A DNA stretch of 64,000 nucleotides from Microbacterium sp. MYb72 (lineage in GTDB: Bacteria; Actinomycetota; Actinomycetes; Actinomycetales; Microbacteriaceae). Below, in pieces: positions 1-8,698 of this stretch. The stretch is taken from assembly GCF_002979415.1 (NCBI RefSeq), contig NZ_PCOT01000007.1, positions 62,001-126,000 on the forward strand, written 5' to 3'. Under the pieces are notes generated by a model. It made no database searches. It was given only the letters and a program-made list of their open reading frames with translations, and was not told where the DNA came from. Positions within the stretch are counted from its first letter, which is position 1. Each line of letters starts with the position of its first letter. Position numbers and translations under genes: made by a program.

Positions 1-1
1 G

Positions 2-364
2 CCCTCCTGGCTGTGGGCCGAGGTCACGGAGCGGGCCGGTGTGGTGCCTCTGGCCGGAGGGCGCCTCGCCCCGGAGGAGGAGTTCGAGCGCACGCCAGAG
101 GGCTTCGAACGGATGCTGCGCGAGGCTGGCCTCGCTGCACTCGATGTGGCAGAGCACACCTGGGTCTGGAAGGCCGATCCCGGTGCGCTGTGGACGTCGG
201 TGGAGGGCGGTGTGGCGGGCGCCGGTGCGCTCTACGCCTCTCTCGGTGCCGCGGACAGGGAGCGCTTCCGCCACGCGTTCGACACCGTGGCGGCCGAACG
301 CGTCATCGATGACCTGCTGCCACTGGAGCACTCCGCGGCGATCGCGGTGAGCGCGGCCCGCTGA
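2..364 (+). CDS. Probable SAM-dependent methyltransferase, C-terminal part (5' end outside window)
   Basis: The frame is open from the first complete codon of the window and stops with TGA, giving the last 120 residues of a protein. The tail alternates helix-like and strand-like stretches (ERFRHAFDTVAAERVIDDLL, then a short strand and SAAR at the end), which resembles the C-terminal half of class I methyltransferases. The SAM-binding motif lies outside the window, so the substrate and even the family are uncertain. It is followed 53 bp later by gltX, which has its own -10 box and so is probably transcribed separately. Confidence 0.5.
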   Translation, partial: PSWLWAEVTERAGVVPLAGGRLAPEEEFERTPEGFERMLREAGLAALDVAEHTWVWKADPGALWTSVEGGVAGAGALYASLGAADRERFRHAFDTVAAERVIDDLLPLEHSAAIAVSAAR

Positions 365-402
365 GCCCGCGGAGCAGACGGGGAGACGGCATCCGCTCCC
401 GG

Positions 403-408
403 TAGAAT
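403..408 (+). promoter_or_regulatory. -10 box (TAGAAT) for gltX, leaderless type
   Basis: TAGAAT ends 9 nt before the gltX ATG and no Shine-Dalgarno can fit between a start site 6-8 nt downstream and the start codon. This predicts a leaderless or near-leaderless transcript. Confidence 0.55.
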
Positions 409-417
409 CGAGGGGAT

Positions 418-1923
418 ATGGCTACTCCTCACCCCCTCACCACGACCGCCAGCGGTGCCGACGTCCGCGTCCGCTTCTGCCCCTCTCCGACCGGCCTGCC
501 GCACGTCGGCATGGTGCGCACCGCACTCTACAACTGGGCGTACGCCCGCCACACCGGCGGCAAGATGGTGTTCCGCATCGAGGACACCGATGCGGCCCGA
601 GACAGCGAGGAGAGCTTCCGTCAGCTCGTCGACGCGCTCACCTGGCTCAAGATCGACTGGGACGAGGGCGTCGAGGTCGGCGGCCCGCACGAGCCGTACC
701 GCCAGTCGCAGCGCCACGACATCTACCGCGGCGTGATCGACAAGCTCGTCGCGAGCGGCGCCCTCTACGAGAGCTATTCCGACGCCGCCGAGATCGATGC
801 GCGCAACGAGGCCAACGGCCGCGCCAAGCAGCTCGGCTACGACAACTACGACCGCGACCTCACCGAGGAGCAGAAGGAGGCGTTCCGTGCAGAGGGCCGT
901 CAGCCCGCGCTGCGTCTGCGCGTCCCCGATGAAGACCTCACCTACGTCGACCTGATCCGCGGCGAGGTCACCTTCCCGGCCGGCTCTTTCCCCGACTTCG
1001 TGGTCGTGCGCCCCAACGGGGTGCCGCTCTACACGTTCGTGAACCCGGTCGACGACGCGCTCATGGGGATCACCCACGTGCTGCGCGGCGAGGACCTCAT
1101 GCCGTCCACCGCTCGCCAGCTGGCGCTGTACGCGGCTCTCATCGACGCGGGTGTGACGACCTTCGTGCCGCGCTTCGCGCACATGCCGCTCGTGCTGGGG
1201 GAGACCGGCAACAAGAAGCTCTCCAAGCGCGACCCGCAGGCCGACCTGTTCCTGCACCGTGACCGCGGCTTCATCCACGAGGGTCTGCTGAACTACCTCG
1301 CGCTGCTCGGCTGGTCCATCGGCCCCGACCGCGACGTCTTCTCGCTGGAGGAGTTCACGGCGGCCTTCGACATCGTGAACGTGAACCAGAACCCGGCGCG
1401 CTTCGATCAGAAGAAGGCGGAGTCGATCAACGGCGACCACATCCGGATGCTGGAAGTGAAGGACTTCGCCGAGCGGACGATCCCGTACCTCGCCGCCGCC
1501 GGTCTGTTCGACGAGCCGACGCACGAGCAGCTGGTGCTGGCGTTCCGCGCCGCGCCGCTCGTCCAGGAGCGCGTGCAGCTGCTGGGCGAGGTGCCGGGCA
1601 TGCTCGGCTTCCTCTTCACCGACGAGATCTCCTACGAGGCCGATGCGCTCAAGGGCCTCCCGGCGAACGCCGCCGAGGTGCTCGACGCGTGCGTCGCCGC
1701 GCTCGAGCCGGTCGAGGAGTTCACGCCCGAGAAGATCCAGGACGCCCTCGCGACCGCACTCGTCGAGAACCTGGAGCTCAAGCCGCGCGTCGCCTACGGT
1801 CCTCCGCGCGTCGCGATCACGGGCCGCCGTGTGTCTCCGCCGCTGTTCGAGTCGATGGAGCTGCTCGGCAAGGACGAGTCGCTGCGTCGCCTTCGCGCGC
1901 TGTCGTCCTCGCTCCAGAGCTGA
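418..1923 (+). CDS. gltX: Glutamyl-tRNA synthetase
   Basis: Class I aminoacyl-tRNA synthetase that charges glutamate on tRNA-Glu in the cytoplasm. The 501 residues match the family length. The ATP-binding HIGH motif appears as HVGM at residues 29-32 after the family signature FCPSPTG, and the KMSKS loop appears as KLSKR at 267-271. The C-terminal third is the alpha-helical anticodon-binding region. In Actinobacteria this enzyme is normally non-discriminating and also misacylates tRNA-Gln, which GatCAB then amidates. The tRNA-Gln gene directly downstream fits that pathway, but whether a GlnRS exists elsewhere cannot be seen here. Confidence 0.97.
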   Translation: MATPHPLTTTASGADVRVRFCPSPTGLPHVGMVRTALYNWAYARHTGGKMVFRIEDTDAARDSEESFRQLVDALTWLKIDWDEGVEVGGPHEPYRQSQRHDIYRGVIDKLVASGALYESYSDAAEIDARNEANGRAKQLGYDNYDRDLTEEQKEAFRAEGRQPALRLRVPDEDLTYVDLIRGEVTFPAGSFPDFVVVRPNGVPLYTFVNPVDDALMGITHVLRGEDLMPSTARQLALYAALIDAGVTTFVPRFAHMPLVLGETGNKKLSKRDPQADLFLHRDRGFIHEGLLNYLALLGWSIGPDRDVFSLEEFTAAFDIVNVNQNPARFDQKKAESINGDHIRMLEVKDFAERTIPYLAAAGLFDEPTHEQLVLAFRAAPLVQERVQLLGEVPGMLGFLFTDEISYEADALKGLPANAAEVLDACVAALEPVEEFTPEKIQDALATALVENLELKPRVAYGPPRVAITGRRVSPPLFESMELLGKDESLRRLRALSSSLQS

Positions 1924-1957
1924 CGACGCGCCCGGGCGGTGTGCCGGAGCGGCCGTT

Positions 1958-1986
1958 TTGGCGTTCGGCCACCGCTCGGGTAAGCT
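1958..1986 (+). promoter_or_regulatory. Promoter for tRNA-Gln
   Basis: TTGGCG (1958-1963) and TAAGCT (1981-1986) are separated by 17 nt and lie 32 nt before the tRNA. This is the clearest consensus-type housekeeping promoter in the first part of the window; the same -35 hexamer is used by the tRNA-Glu gene. Confidence 0.7.
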
Positions 1987-2018
1987 TGAATCTCGGTGCG
2001 AGGCTCAGGTTTCGCCCT

Positions 2019-2090
2019 TGGGGTATGGTGTAATTGGCAACACGGCTGATTCTGGTTCAGTTGTTCTTGGTTCGAGTCCAGGTACCCCAG
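2019..2090 (+). tRNA. tRNA-Gln (anticodon CTG)
   Basis: A 72-nt cloverleaf can be folded. The acceptor TGGGGTA (2019-2025) pairs fully with TACCCCA (2083-2089), the discriminator is G2090, and the T arm contains GGTTCGAGTCC. The anticodon stem GCTGA/TCAGT encloses the loop TTCTGGT, giving anticodon CTG. CCA is not encoded and must be added after transcription. It sits directly after gltX and before a strong terminator. Confidence 0.95.
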
Positions 2091-2091
2091 C

Positions 2092-2130
2092 ACGATGAAA
2101 ACCCCCGGTCACCCGGGGGTTTCATCGTTT
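2092..2130 (+). terminator. Rho-independent terminator after tRNA-Gln
   Basis: Two arms of about 16 nt (ACGATGAAA-ACCCCCGG and CCGGGGGTTTCATCGT) pair almost perfectly around a TCAC loop, with one extra A in the left arm. The right arm runs into a short T stretch. Confidence 0.85.
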
Positions 2131-2183
2131 CTCGGACGGGGTCTGATCGCTAAGCTGAACCGCAGACGAACCGGGGGTGCTTC

Positions 2184-2801
2184 ATGGATCGCAAGACCAT
2201 CGCGAGCGAGCTGCGCAGGCAGTTCTTCCCGCTGCTCACCGCTGCCGGGTTCGCCCGCATGGGCGACGTGCTCCGACGCGAGCTCGACGGTCCCGTCGTG
2301 CACGTCGTCGAGGTGCAGCACCGCCCGCGCAGCGCGGTCTTCCAGATCAACATCGGCGCCCACCTGCCGGCGCTCGGGGGTGTCGCCGGTGGGGATGCCG
2401 TTCCGGTTGCGTCGATGCGCGAGTACGACTGCGCGTGGCGCGGTTCGATCGTCTCCGGCTTCCGCAACTCCTCCGACGCCGAGTTCGCGTACGGGCGGAC
2501 GGATGCCGAGGCGTCCGAGTCCGTCGCCTTCCTGGTGTCGGAGTGGCAGAGGCAGGCGGACGCCTTCTTCGGACCGCTGAGCGACTTCCCCGCCGGCTTC
2601 CATGAGCAGGCTCGCCGCTCTTCGGACGGGGATCTCCATCCGGCGCAGCTGCGCACCTGGGCGCGCGTCGCGCTCCTGGTGGGGGATCGGGGGCTGGCGC
2701 GTCGGATCGTCGATGTGGCTCTCCCGCGAGTTCCGGAACGGGCGACAGCGTTGCGCGCGGATCTCGAACGGCTCCTCGCCGAGAACGAGGGTCAGGCATG
2801 A
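2184..2801 (+). CDS. DUF4304 domain protein
   Basis: This 205-residue soluble protein begins DRKTIASELRRQFFPLLTAA, a pattern characteristic of DUF4304 proteins, which have no established function. The start is the ATG preceded by a G-rich stretch. The second half is helical and rich in Arg and Leu. It overlaps the following VOC gene by 4 bp (ATGA), so the two are probably co-translated. No signal peptide or membrane segment is seen. Confidence 0.75.
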   Translation: MDRKTIASELRRQFFPLLTAAGFARMGDVLRRELDGPVVHVVEVQHRPRSAVFQINIGAHLPALGGVAGGDAVPVASMREYDCAWRGSIVSGFRNSSDAEFAYGRTDAEASESVAFLVSEWQRQADAFFGPLSDFPAGFHEQARRSSDGDLHPAQLRTWARVALLVGDRGLARRIVDVALPRVPERATALRADLERLLAENEGQA

Positions 2802-3160
2802 ATCGGGACCGCGCCGTTCCGAACCTGCCGTCGCGGGACTTCCCGGCGACCAGTCGCTTCTACGGGCGGATGGGCTTCCGCGAGACGTTTCGCGACGACG
2901 GCTGGCTGATCCTCGAACGGGATTCGGTCGAGCTCGAGTTCTTCCCGTACCCCGATCTCGACCCCCAGTCGAGCTCGTTCCGCTGCAGCATCCGCGTCGC
3001 CGACCTCGACGACCTCTGGGCCGCGGCGACGGGGGCAGGCATCCCCATCGCGCAGACGGGGTTTCCGCGCCTGCATGGGCCCCGGCTGGAGAGCTCGGGG
3101 CTGCGCATCGCCTATCTCGTCGATCTCGACGGCACGCAGCTGGCTCTGATCGAGACCTGA
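2798..3160 (+). CDS. VOC superfamily protein (glyoxalase/bleomycin-resistance fold)
   Basis: A 120-residue protein with the beta-alpha-beta-beta-beta architecture of the vicinal oxygen chelate fold. The N-terminal module runs NLPSRDFPATSRFYGRMGF, and the C-terminal module ends YLVDLDGTQLALIE. It resembles bleomycin-binding (BLMT-type) members, which sequester the drug rather than catalyse a reaction, but the ligand here is unknown. Translational coupling with the upstream DUF4304 gene (4-bp overlap) suggests a shared role. Confidence 0.8.
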   Translation: MNRDRAVPNLPSRDFPATSRFYGRMGFRETFRDDGWLILERDSVELEFFPYPDLDPQSSSFRCSIRVADLDDLWAAATGAGIPIAQTGFPRLHGPRLESSGLRIAYLVDLDGTQLALIET

Positions 3161-3291
3161 CGACAGTCGGTCGCGTGAACCGTGACAATGGGGTCGTCGG
3201 GTGATGAGCGACATCTTCGGTGATCGCAGCCGTCCCGCTCGATAGGATGCGGCGACGAAGTACTTCGTCTCCAGGACCAGGACGGGGCCAG

Positions 3292-4569
3292 ATGAGCAGA
3301 AAGACGGTTGTCTCCGGGCGTGTCGGAATGCTCGCTCTCGGACTCGCGTGCGGGGCTCTGCTGTTCATCACGACGGGCTGTGCACCCGTCTCTACTGCCG
3401 AACGGGTGGGGCCGACGCCTTCTGCGTCGGCGTCACCGACGTCTGCACCCGTGCGGTGCGCGGATGACGAGGGCACGGAGCAGGCCGAACCGGTGGATCC
3501 GCTTCCCACCGCAGCACCGGAGGTCGACCTGCTGCCGCAGTTGCCGATGGACTCCGAACAGAAGCGGTGGACCTGGGGGCCCGATCGGCCGAAGTTCACA
3601 TACTGCCATCCGGCCGGAGCACCCGTGATCAACTCGATCGTGGACGACTCGCACGACATCGATGAGACCGCTTTCTACTTCTTCAGGGCTCCGGGGTCCG
3701 AAACGCAGCTGCGCAACGTGGATCTTCATGCGGGGGACACGTTCGCGGCCACCGTGTACTTCTGGAACGACGTCGCTGAGAACATCACCGAAGGCGCCAC
3801 GACGAATGCGCGGATCTCCCTCGACTTTCCACAGTCGGTGACGAGCAATGCGCAGTCGCGTGCGGAGATCTGCGCCGACAATACGATCCCCCGATGCGTG
3901 TGGATGACTCTCGCGCTGAGGACTCAGGAGAACGAGACGCTGCAACTGAAGGTGCGCGAGGACTCGGCCGTTATGCAGGTGGGCGGACAGAGTCATCCCG
4001 TCGACTGGGAGCGTCTCGTCAGCGCCGAAGGACTTCCCGTCGGGTGCGACGGCTTCGACGGCGTCCTCGACGGCACGAACGCATGCAAAGGCGCGATCGT
4101 CTTCGAGGTCGAGGTGGGTGCGCCAGACGCAGAACTGTCTGTCAGCACCTCGACCAGTTCTTACGACAAGAGGATCCGCCCGGGAAGCCAGGTACGCACG
4201 ACCGTGACCTACTCGAATCCGGCTGACGAGGGCGGAACTGAGCCGCTATACCTCGGAGTCATCTCGTCACCGGGGTTCGAGCACGGATCGGACAAGGTGG
4301 AGATCAGCACCTGGGACGCGGAGTCGATGGCATGGAGCAAGTGGGAGGTTCTCACCGGGAAGATCTCGGAGCCGTCGGGATTGCGGTGGATCATCGTCCC
4401 CGACAGATACCGGTCGGCCGAGCGCATATCGATAGCCGTCGCTTTGACTGCCAGCACGTCGGAGGACTTCGAGTGCGGGGGCCGATGGGCGGAGGTTCGC
4501 GGGTACGCCTCGTACGACGGCGTCGTCCAGATGGTGCCGACGACGCTGACGATCGATGCGATCTGTTGA
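3292..4569 (+). CDS. Putative surface lipoprotein of unknown function
   Basis: The start at 3292 is chosen over an in-frame ATG 72 nt upstream because a signal peptide follows it directly: positively charged MSRKTVVSGR, a hydrophobic stretch, and a lipobox-like FITTGC with the lipidated Cys near residue 29. A Ser/Pro/Thr-rich linker leads into a secreted domain with a stretch near residue 145 (LHAGDTFAATVYFWNDVAEN) that resembles extracellular beta-sandwich repeat proteins. It is probably anchored on the outer face of the membrane. The next gene encodes a membrane protein 43 bp away and probably belongs to the same operon. No enzyme motif is recognised. Confidence 0.7.
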   Translation: MSRKTVVSGRVGMLALGLACGALLFITTGCAPVSTAERVGPTPSASASPTSAPVRCADDEGTEQAEPVDPLPTAAPEVDLLPQLPMDSEQKRWTWGPDRPKFTYCHPAGAPVINSIVDDSHDIDETAFYFFRAPGSETQLRNVDLHAGDTFAATVYFWNDVAENITEGATTNARISLDFPQSVTSNAQSRAEICADNTIPRCVWMTLALRTQENETLQLKVREDSAVMQVGGQSHPVDWERLVSAEGLPVGCDGFDGVLDGTNACKGAIVFEVEVGAPDAELSVSTSTSSYDKRIRPGSQVRTTVTYSNPADEGGTEPLYLGVISSPGFEHGSDKVEISTWDAESMAWSKWEVLTGKISEPSGLRWIIVPDRYRSAERISIAVALTASTSEDFECGGRWAEVRGYASYDGVVQMVPTTLTIDAIC

Positions 4570-4612
4570 ACGGGGATGGAACGCCGTGCATCGGCGTGCA
4601 GGGAGGCCCGCG

Positions 4613-5254
4613 ATGACTCGCCGTCCGTATCGTGAACGTCACATCCGGCTGTCCCCGTCGCGGCTGCTTCGAAAGGGTGTCGAGCAGAAGACAGAACCGG
4701 CGGCCCCATGGAAGCAGTTCTTCCATGACGGCAATTGGAGGTTTCAGGCGGGCATCTTCGCGATGGCCTTCCTTGCCCTCCTCTGTGCGGTCATCGCGTT
4801 GATCGTCTCGATCGCTTTGACATCCTGGTCCGCAGAGGTGGCGACGGATATCTCCGTCAACGAGCGTCGAAACGCGGCCGATCAACGGTGTGTCGACAGC
4901 TTGATCGTCCTCAGGGGAAGCCTCAGCGAGTTGACTGCCGGGTACTCGCTGCGCCCGCTGGACCGCGACTCCAGGCTCCTCGACTGGGGCAAGGCAAAGC
5001 AGTCCCTCGATGCGGTCTCACTGGCCTGCAGCTCGGAGGTGATCGGCGAATCCGCGGTCGCCCGCCACTACGCACTCCTCCTCGCCGACTTCGAGGACGA
5101 GTATCTACGTGCTCCTTCAGGGGAGTGGGACGGCTGCGCAGCGACGCAGTTGCACGAGTTCGCAGGCATCCTCACGCTGAATGTCCTGGACATCGCCGGG
5201 AGCAGCGGACGGCTGCGAGATCTCACCGACTCCGCGCAGACCTGCGCGGGCTGA
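4613..5254 (+). CDS. Single-pass membrane protein of unknown function
   Basis: The start at 4613 has GGGAGG 6 nt upstream, which decides it over an in-frame ATG at 4556. A basic cytoplasmic N-terminus of about 45 residues is followed by one hydrophobic helix (FAMAFLALLCAVIALIVSIA) and an extracytoplasmic helical domain with several Cys residues. It follows the lipoprotein gene closely, and the pair may form a membrane-surface complex. Not recognised beyond this. Confidence 0.65.
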   Translation: MTRRPYRERHIRLSPSRLLRKGVEQKTEPAAPWKQFFHDGNWRFQAGIFAMAFLALLCAVIALIVSIALTSWSAEVATDISVNERRNAADQRCVDSLIVLRGSLSELTAGYSLRPLDRDSRLLDWGKAKQSLDAVSLACSSEVIGESAVARHYALLLADFEDEYLRAPSGEWDGCAATQLHEFAGILTLNVLDIAGSSGRLRDLTDSAQTCAG

Positions 5255-5276
5255 TAGGGGTCGTCGCGCGGCGAGG

Positions 5277-6374
5277 TCAGCTGAGGTCTGCGAAGAGACC
5301 CATTACCTGCGCGCCCATCTCGACCTGCGTCAACACGACGCGGAAGGAACCGTCCGCGTCGATGTAGAAGTCGGTGCCGAGTCCGCCCGACCACCCGTAG
5401 CGGCCGCGGCGGGGGCCTTCGGTGTGCACGACGACGCCGAATCCCCACCCCATGCCGTCCCAGAATCCCGGGAAGAAGCTGTCCGGGGTCTTGACCGACG
5501 CGGGCACCTGATCGCTGCGCAGCTGCGCAGCCAGGTCTTCGCTCAGGAACGTGTCGTCTCCGATTCGCCCGCTGTTCGCGAGCATCGTCGCGAACGCCGA
5601 GTAGTCGGCGGCCGTCGAGACGAGTTCGGCGTGACTGAGGTCGAAGGGGGCGGGCGCCACGTAGAAGCCCGCGCCGGCCGGCTCGATCTCGATCAGGCCC
5701 TGCTCGTCATCGTGGCGGTGGGCGGCAGGAAGTCGATGGGCCTTCTCGGCCGGGACGGTGAACCCCGTGTCGATCATCCCCAGCGGCTCGAAGACATCGA
5801 CCGCGAGGTGCTCCTCCAGCGGCCGACCCACGAGGCGGGACAGGAGGATGCCGAGGATGCCGAACGAGTGGTGGTAGCGCCACCCGTGCCCAGGCTCGCA
5901 CATCAACGGTAGGGTCGCGAGAGCGTCGAGCCAGTCCTGCGCACCGAGCTCGACGGCCTCCTGCCCGGCCTCCGTGCGGTTCGCGACCATCGCGTCGTGC
6001 AGAGGACATGGTGTGGTCGTCATTCCGTACCCGGAGGTGTTGGTGAGCAGATGCCTGACGGTGATCGGCCCCACTGCCGCGACGACGTCACCCAAGGGCG
6101 ACTCCGGGGTGCGGAGCACGCGCCGGTCGCGCAGTTCAGGGAGCCAGTCGTGCACGGCGGCATCCAGGTCGAGACGTCCGTCCTGCACGAGTCGAAGAGC
6201 GGCGACGGCGACGACGGGCTTCGTCATCGACTGGATCCGCACGATCGCGTCGGGGGAGAGGTCGCCCGACGAGGTGATCGCGATCGACCCGGAGCGGTCG
6301 CCGTCGGCGACGACGATTCCCGGAGCCGTGCCGCGTGCGATGTGGCCATCCAGGGTGTTCTGCAGTTCCGACAT
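5277..6374 (-). CDS. Serine hydrolase of the beta-lactamase/class C fold
   Basis: A 365-residue member of the beta-lactamase-related family (esterases, D-aminopeptidases, class C-like enzymes). The catalytic SxxK motif is SMTK at residues 49-52. The second motif, usually YxN, appears to be YHH in GWRYHHSFGILG, and the KTG-like strand appears as WSGGLGT near the C-terminus, as in esterase-type members. No signal peptide is present, so a cytoplasmic esterase or peptidase is more likely than a secreted beta-lactamase. Substrate unknown. Confidence 0.85.
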   Translation of the reverse strand: MSELQNTLDGHIARGTAPGIVVADGDRSGSIAITSSGDLSPDAIVRIQSMTKPVVAVAALRLVQDGRLDLDAAVHDWLPELRDRRVLRTPESPLGDVVAAVGPITVRHLLTNTSGYGMTTTPCPLHDAMVANRTEAGQEAVELGAQDWLDALATLPLMCEPGHGWRYHHSFGILGILLSRLVGRPLEEHLAVDVFEPLGMIDTGFTVPAEKAHRLPAAHRHDDEQGLIEIEPAGAGFYVAPAPFDLSHAELVSTAADYSAFATMLANSGRIGDDTFLSEDLAAQLRSDQVPASVKTPDSFFPGFWDGMGWGFGVVVHTEGPRRGRYGWSGGLGTDFYIDADGSFRVVLTQVEMGAQVMGLFADLS

Positions 6375-6440
6375 CGGTCCTCGTCTCCGTCGCAGTCAGC
6401 GACTCCACAGTAGGTGCAACCGCTGACCCGCGGGGTGCCG

Positions 6441-7358
6441 CTATTTGCACTCTCCGAGGAAGCCCAGGTAGCAGACGGCCTTGTGCGTCACGGCCGGCTT
6501 GTCGTCGTTGTTCGACACCTGCCTGGTCGAGACCTCCTCGGTACGGTGGAGGCTGCCCCAACCGCCGAGCGTCGCCACGATGAAGTCTCCCGTGTCCTCG
6601 GCCCTCATGCGATCGATCTCGGCGAGGTAGTCACTGCAGAGGGAGGTCGCGGTGTCGGTCAGGGTGACGCCCGCGCAGTTGGCGTCGTACTGCGCCGCCA
6701 TCGCGTTGATGCAGTCGGTCCAGTCCTGGTCGACCCAGCAGGGGTCCACCGTGTCCATCGTGACGTCGTAGCTTCCGGTCTTGTACTCCTCGCTGTGGAA
6801 CGTCTCGGGCTGCGCCGCCACGTCGGTCTTGACCCAGTGCCGCGCGGTCACGAGCGCGAAGACCACCACGAGCACGGCGATCAGGATCAGTGCGAACAGG
6901 ATCGAGAGCGTGACCCAGAGCCCGACGCGCGACTTCTTCGCAGGGGCTTCCGCGGGCGATGCAGCGTAGTCGGGGTACGGAGACGCCGCGGCGTAGGCGG
7001 TCGGCTGCTGCGGATCGTGGACGGCGGTGTCGTGGATCGGGAGAGTCTGCTGGACGTCGCCGGGGAAGGGCGCAGGGGTCGCCTCGTACGGCAACGTGGC
7101 GGCATGCTGCGGCTCGGGCGACGGCGCAGGCTGCTGCGTCGTCTCAGGGGCGGGCGTCGGCTGCGGAGCCGGTGCAGGCGCGGCAGGCGGGGGCGGGGTC
7201 TGCGGGAGCGTGGAGAGCCAGTATCCGTACCAGTTCTGCGCGGATGCCGGATCGGCGACGACGAGCTGGGCGTCGGCGTCCGACAGCTGGATCCCCAGCG
7301 CTGCCCGCTGATCGGCGTTCAGGAGTGATGCGCGGAAATCCTCGAAAGACATGGCCAT
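6441..7358 (-). CDS. Proline-rich single-pass membrane protein
   Basis: About 305 residues: an N-terminal cytoplasmic segment beginning MAMSFEDFRASLLNADQRAA, a long Pro/Ala/Gln-rich linker, one transmembrane helix (LWVTLSILFALILIAVLVVV) and an extracytoplasmic C-terminal domain with six Cys residues. Two in-frame starts, 7358 and 7352, are equally possible. It is divergent from the MFS gene. The function is not recognised; the layout resembles actinobacterial sensor or scaffold proteins with a disulfide-bonded outer domain. Confidence 0.65.
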   Translation of the reverse strand: MAMSFEDFRASLLNADQRAALGIQLSDADAQLVVADPASAQNWYGYWLSTLPQTPPPPAAPAPAPQPTPAPETTQQPAPSPEPQHAATLPYEATPAPFPGDVQQTLPIHDTAVHDPQQPTAYAAASPYPDYAASPAEAPAKKSRVGLWVTLSILFALILIAVLVVVFALVTARHWVKTDVAAQPETFHSEEYKTGSYDVTMDTVDPCWVDQDWTDCINAMAAQYDANCAGVTLTDTATSLCSDYLAEIDRMRAEDTGDFIVATLGGWGSLHRTEEVSTRQVSNNDDKPAVTHKAVCYLGFLGECK

Positions 7359-7450
7359 ACTCAGGATGATCTCAGACAGGGGACGGCGTGGACAATCCGG
7401 CGTGGTCCGAGAATGTCCCCGGCATCCGGAAGAATGCACGGGTGGTCGGA

Positions 7451-8692
7451 ATGAGAAGCTTCTGGAACGCCCTGCCCGTCGAGGGGCGGTGGCTGCTGTC
7501 CACCGTCGCGATCCAGACGCTCGGACGTGGGCTCACGCTGCCGTTCACGATCATCTATCTGCACGAGGTGCGCGGGTTCGACCTTGGCTTCTCCGGCGCG
7601 CTGATGAGTCTCATCGCCATCACCGGTCTCGTCGTGACGGGGCCGGGAGGCACGCTGATCGACCGCATCGGGGCGAAACGCGTCCTGATCGTCGGGCTTC
7701 TCGCCATGATCGCCGGCTGCGTGCTGCTCGCCTTCGCCACCCACCCGGCGGTCGCGACGGTCGCGGTCATGCTGATCGGTGTGAACTTCGGCGTCTCGTG
7801 GCCCGGATTCAACGCCCTCATCGCAGCCGTCGTCGACGGGGAGGTACGCCAGCAGTACTTCGGCGTCAACTTCGCCCTCGTCAACCTCGGGATCGGGGTC
7901 GGCGGCGTGATCGGCGGTTTCTTCGTGAACGTCGACGACCCGGGCACGTTCACCGCGATCTTCCTCGCCGACGCGCTGTCATGCCTCATCCCGCTCGGCC
8001 TGCTGCTGGGCCCGCTGCGCAACGTCCGCACGCACTCGGAAGAGTCCGACGGCGAGGCGAAGTCCGGCGGGTATCGCGAGATCCTGCGGCGTCCGGCCGT
8101 GCTCTGGCTCACGCTTCTGACGTTCATCTCCGTGTTCATCGGCTACGGCCAGATGGAGGCGGGGTTCCCGGCCTTCGCGCGGCAGGTCTCCGGCGTCTCC
8201 ACGCAGGTCGTGGGCTTCGCGTTCGCCGTCAACACGGCGGTGATCGTGCTGCTGCAGTTCGCGGTGCTCAAGCTCATCAACGGCAGGCGACGCACCCGCG
8301 TGATGCAGGTGATGGCGCTGATCTGGGCGGCGTCCTGGATCATCCTCGGCGCCACGGGCTTCCTCCCCGGTACGCTCGCGGCGGCGATCGGAGTGATCGC
8401 ATACATGGGGGTCTTCGCGTTCGGCGAGACCATGCTGCAGCCGACCGTCCCCGCGATCTACAACGACCTCGCCAGCGACAGGACGCGCGGACGCTACAAC
8501 GCGATCAACGCGGCGGCGTTCCAGGGCGGCGCGATCACGGGGCCTCTCGTCGCCGGGGTCATGCTCGGTGAGGGGCTGGACGGCTGGTTCATCGGCGTGA
8601 TGGTCGCCGGCGCGTTGATCGTCTGCCTCCTCGCGCTCGCGCTCGAGCGGGTCGTTCCGCAGGCGGCGAACGGCGTGACCGTCGACGCGTGA
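7451..8692 (+). CDS. MFS transporter
   Basis: About 413 residues and roughly 12 hydrophobic segments typical of major facilitator exporters. The loop after helix 2 carries GPGGTLIDRIGAKRVLIVG, the family's DRxGRK-like signature. I chose the ATG at 7451 because the product then starts just before helix 1; an in-frame ATG at 7388 would add 21 residues and leave only 29 bp to the divergent gene. Substrate unknown; drug or metabolite efflux is the usual role. Confidence 0.85.
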   Translation: MRSFWNALPVEGRWLLSTVAIQTLGRGLTLPFTIIYLHEVRGFDLGFSGALMSLIAITGLVVTGPGGTLIDRIGAKRVLIVGLLAMIAGCVLLAFATHPAVATVAVMLIGVNFGVSWPGFNALIAAVVDGEVRQQYFGVNFALVNLGIGVGGVIGGFFVNVDDPGTFTAIFLADALSCLIPLGLLLGPLRNVRTHSEESDGEAKSGGYREILRRPAVLWLTLLTFISVFIGYGQMEAGFPAFARQVSGVSTQVVGFAFAVNTAVIVLLQFAVLKLINGRRRTRVMQVMALIWAASWIILGATGFLPGTLAAAIGVIAYMGVFAFGETMLQPTVPAIYNDLASDRTRGRYNAINAAAFQGGAITGPLVAGVMLGEGLDGWFIGVMVAGALIVCLLALALERVVPQAANGVTVDA

Positions 8693-8698
8693 CGGAGA

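Noticed and set aside
7388..7450. Upstream ATG for the MFS gene
   Set aside because: The extra 21 residues are polar and unlike MFS N-termini, and the start would leave only 29 bp to the divergent gene.
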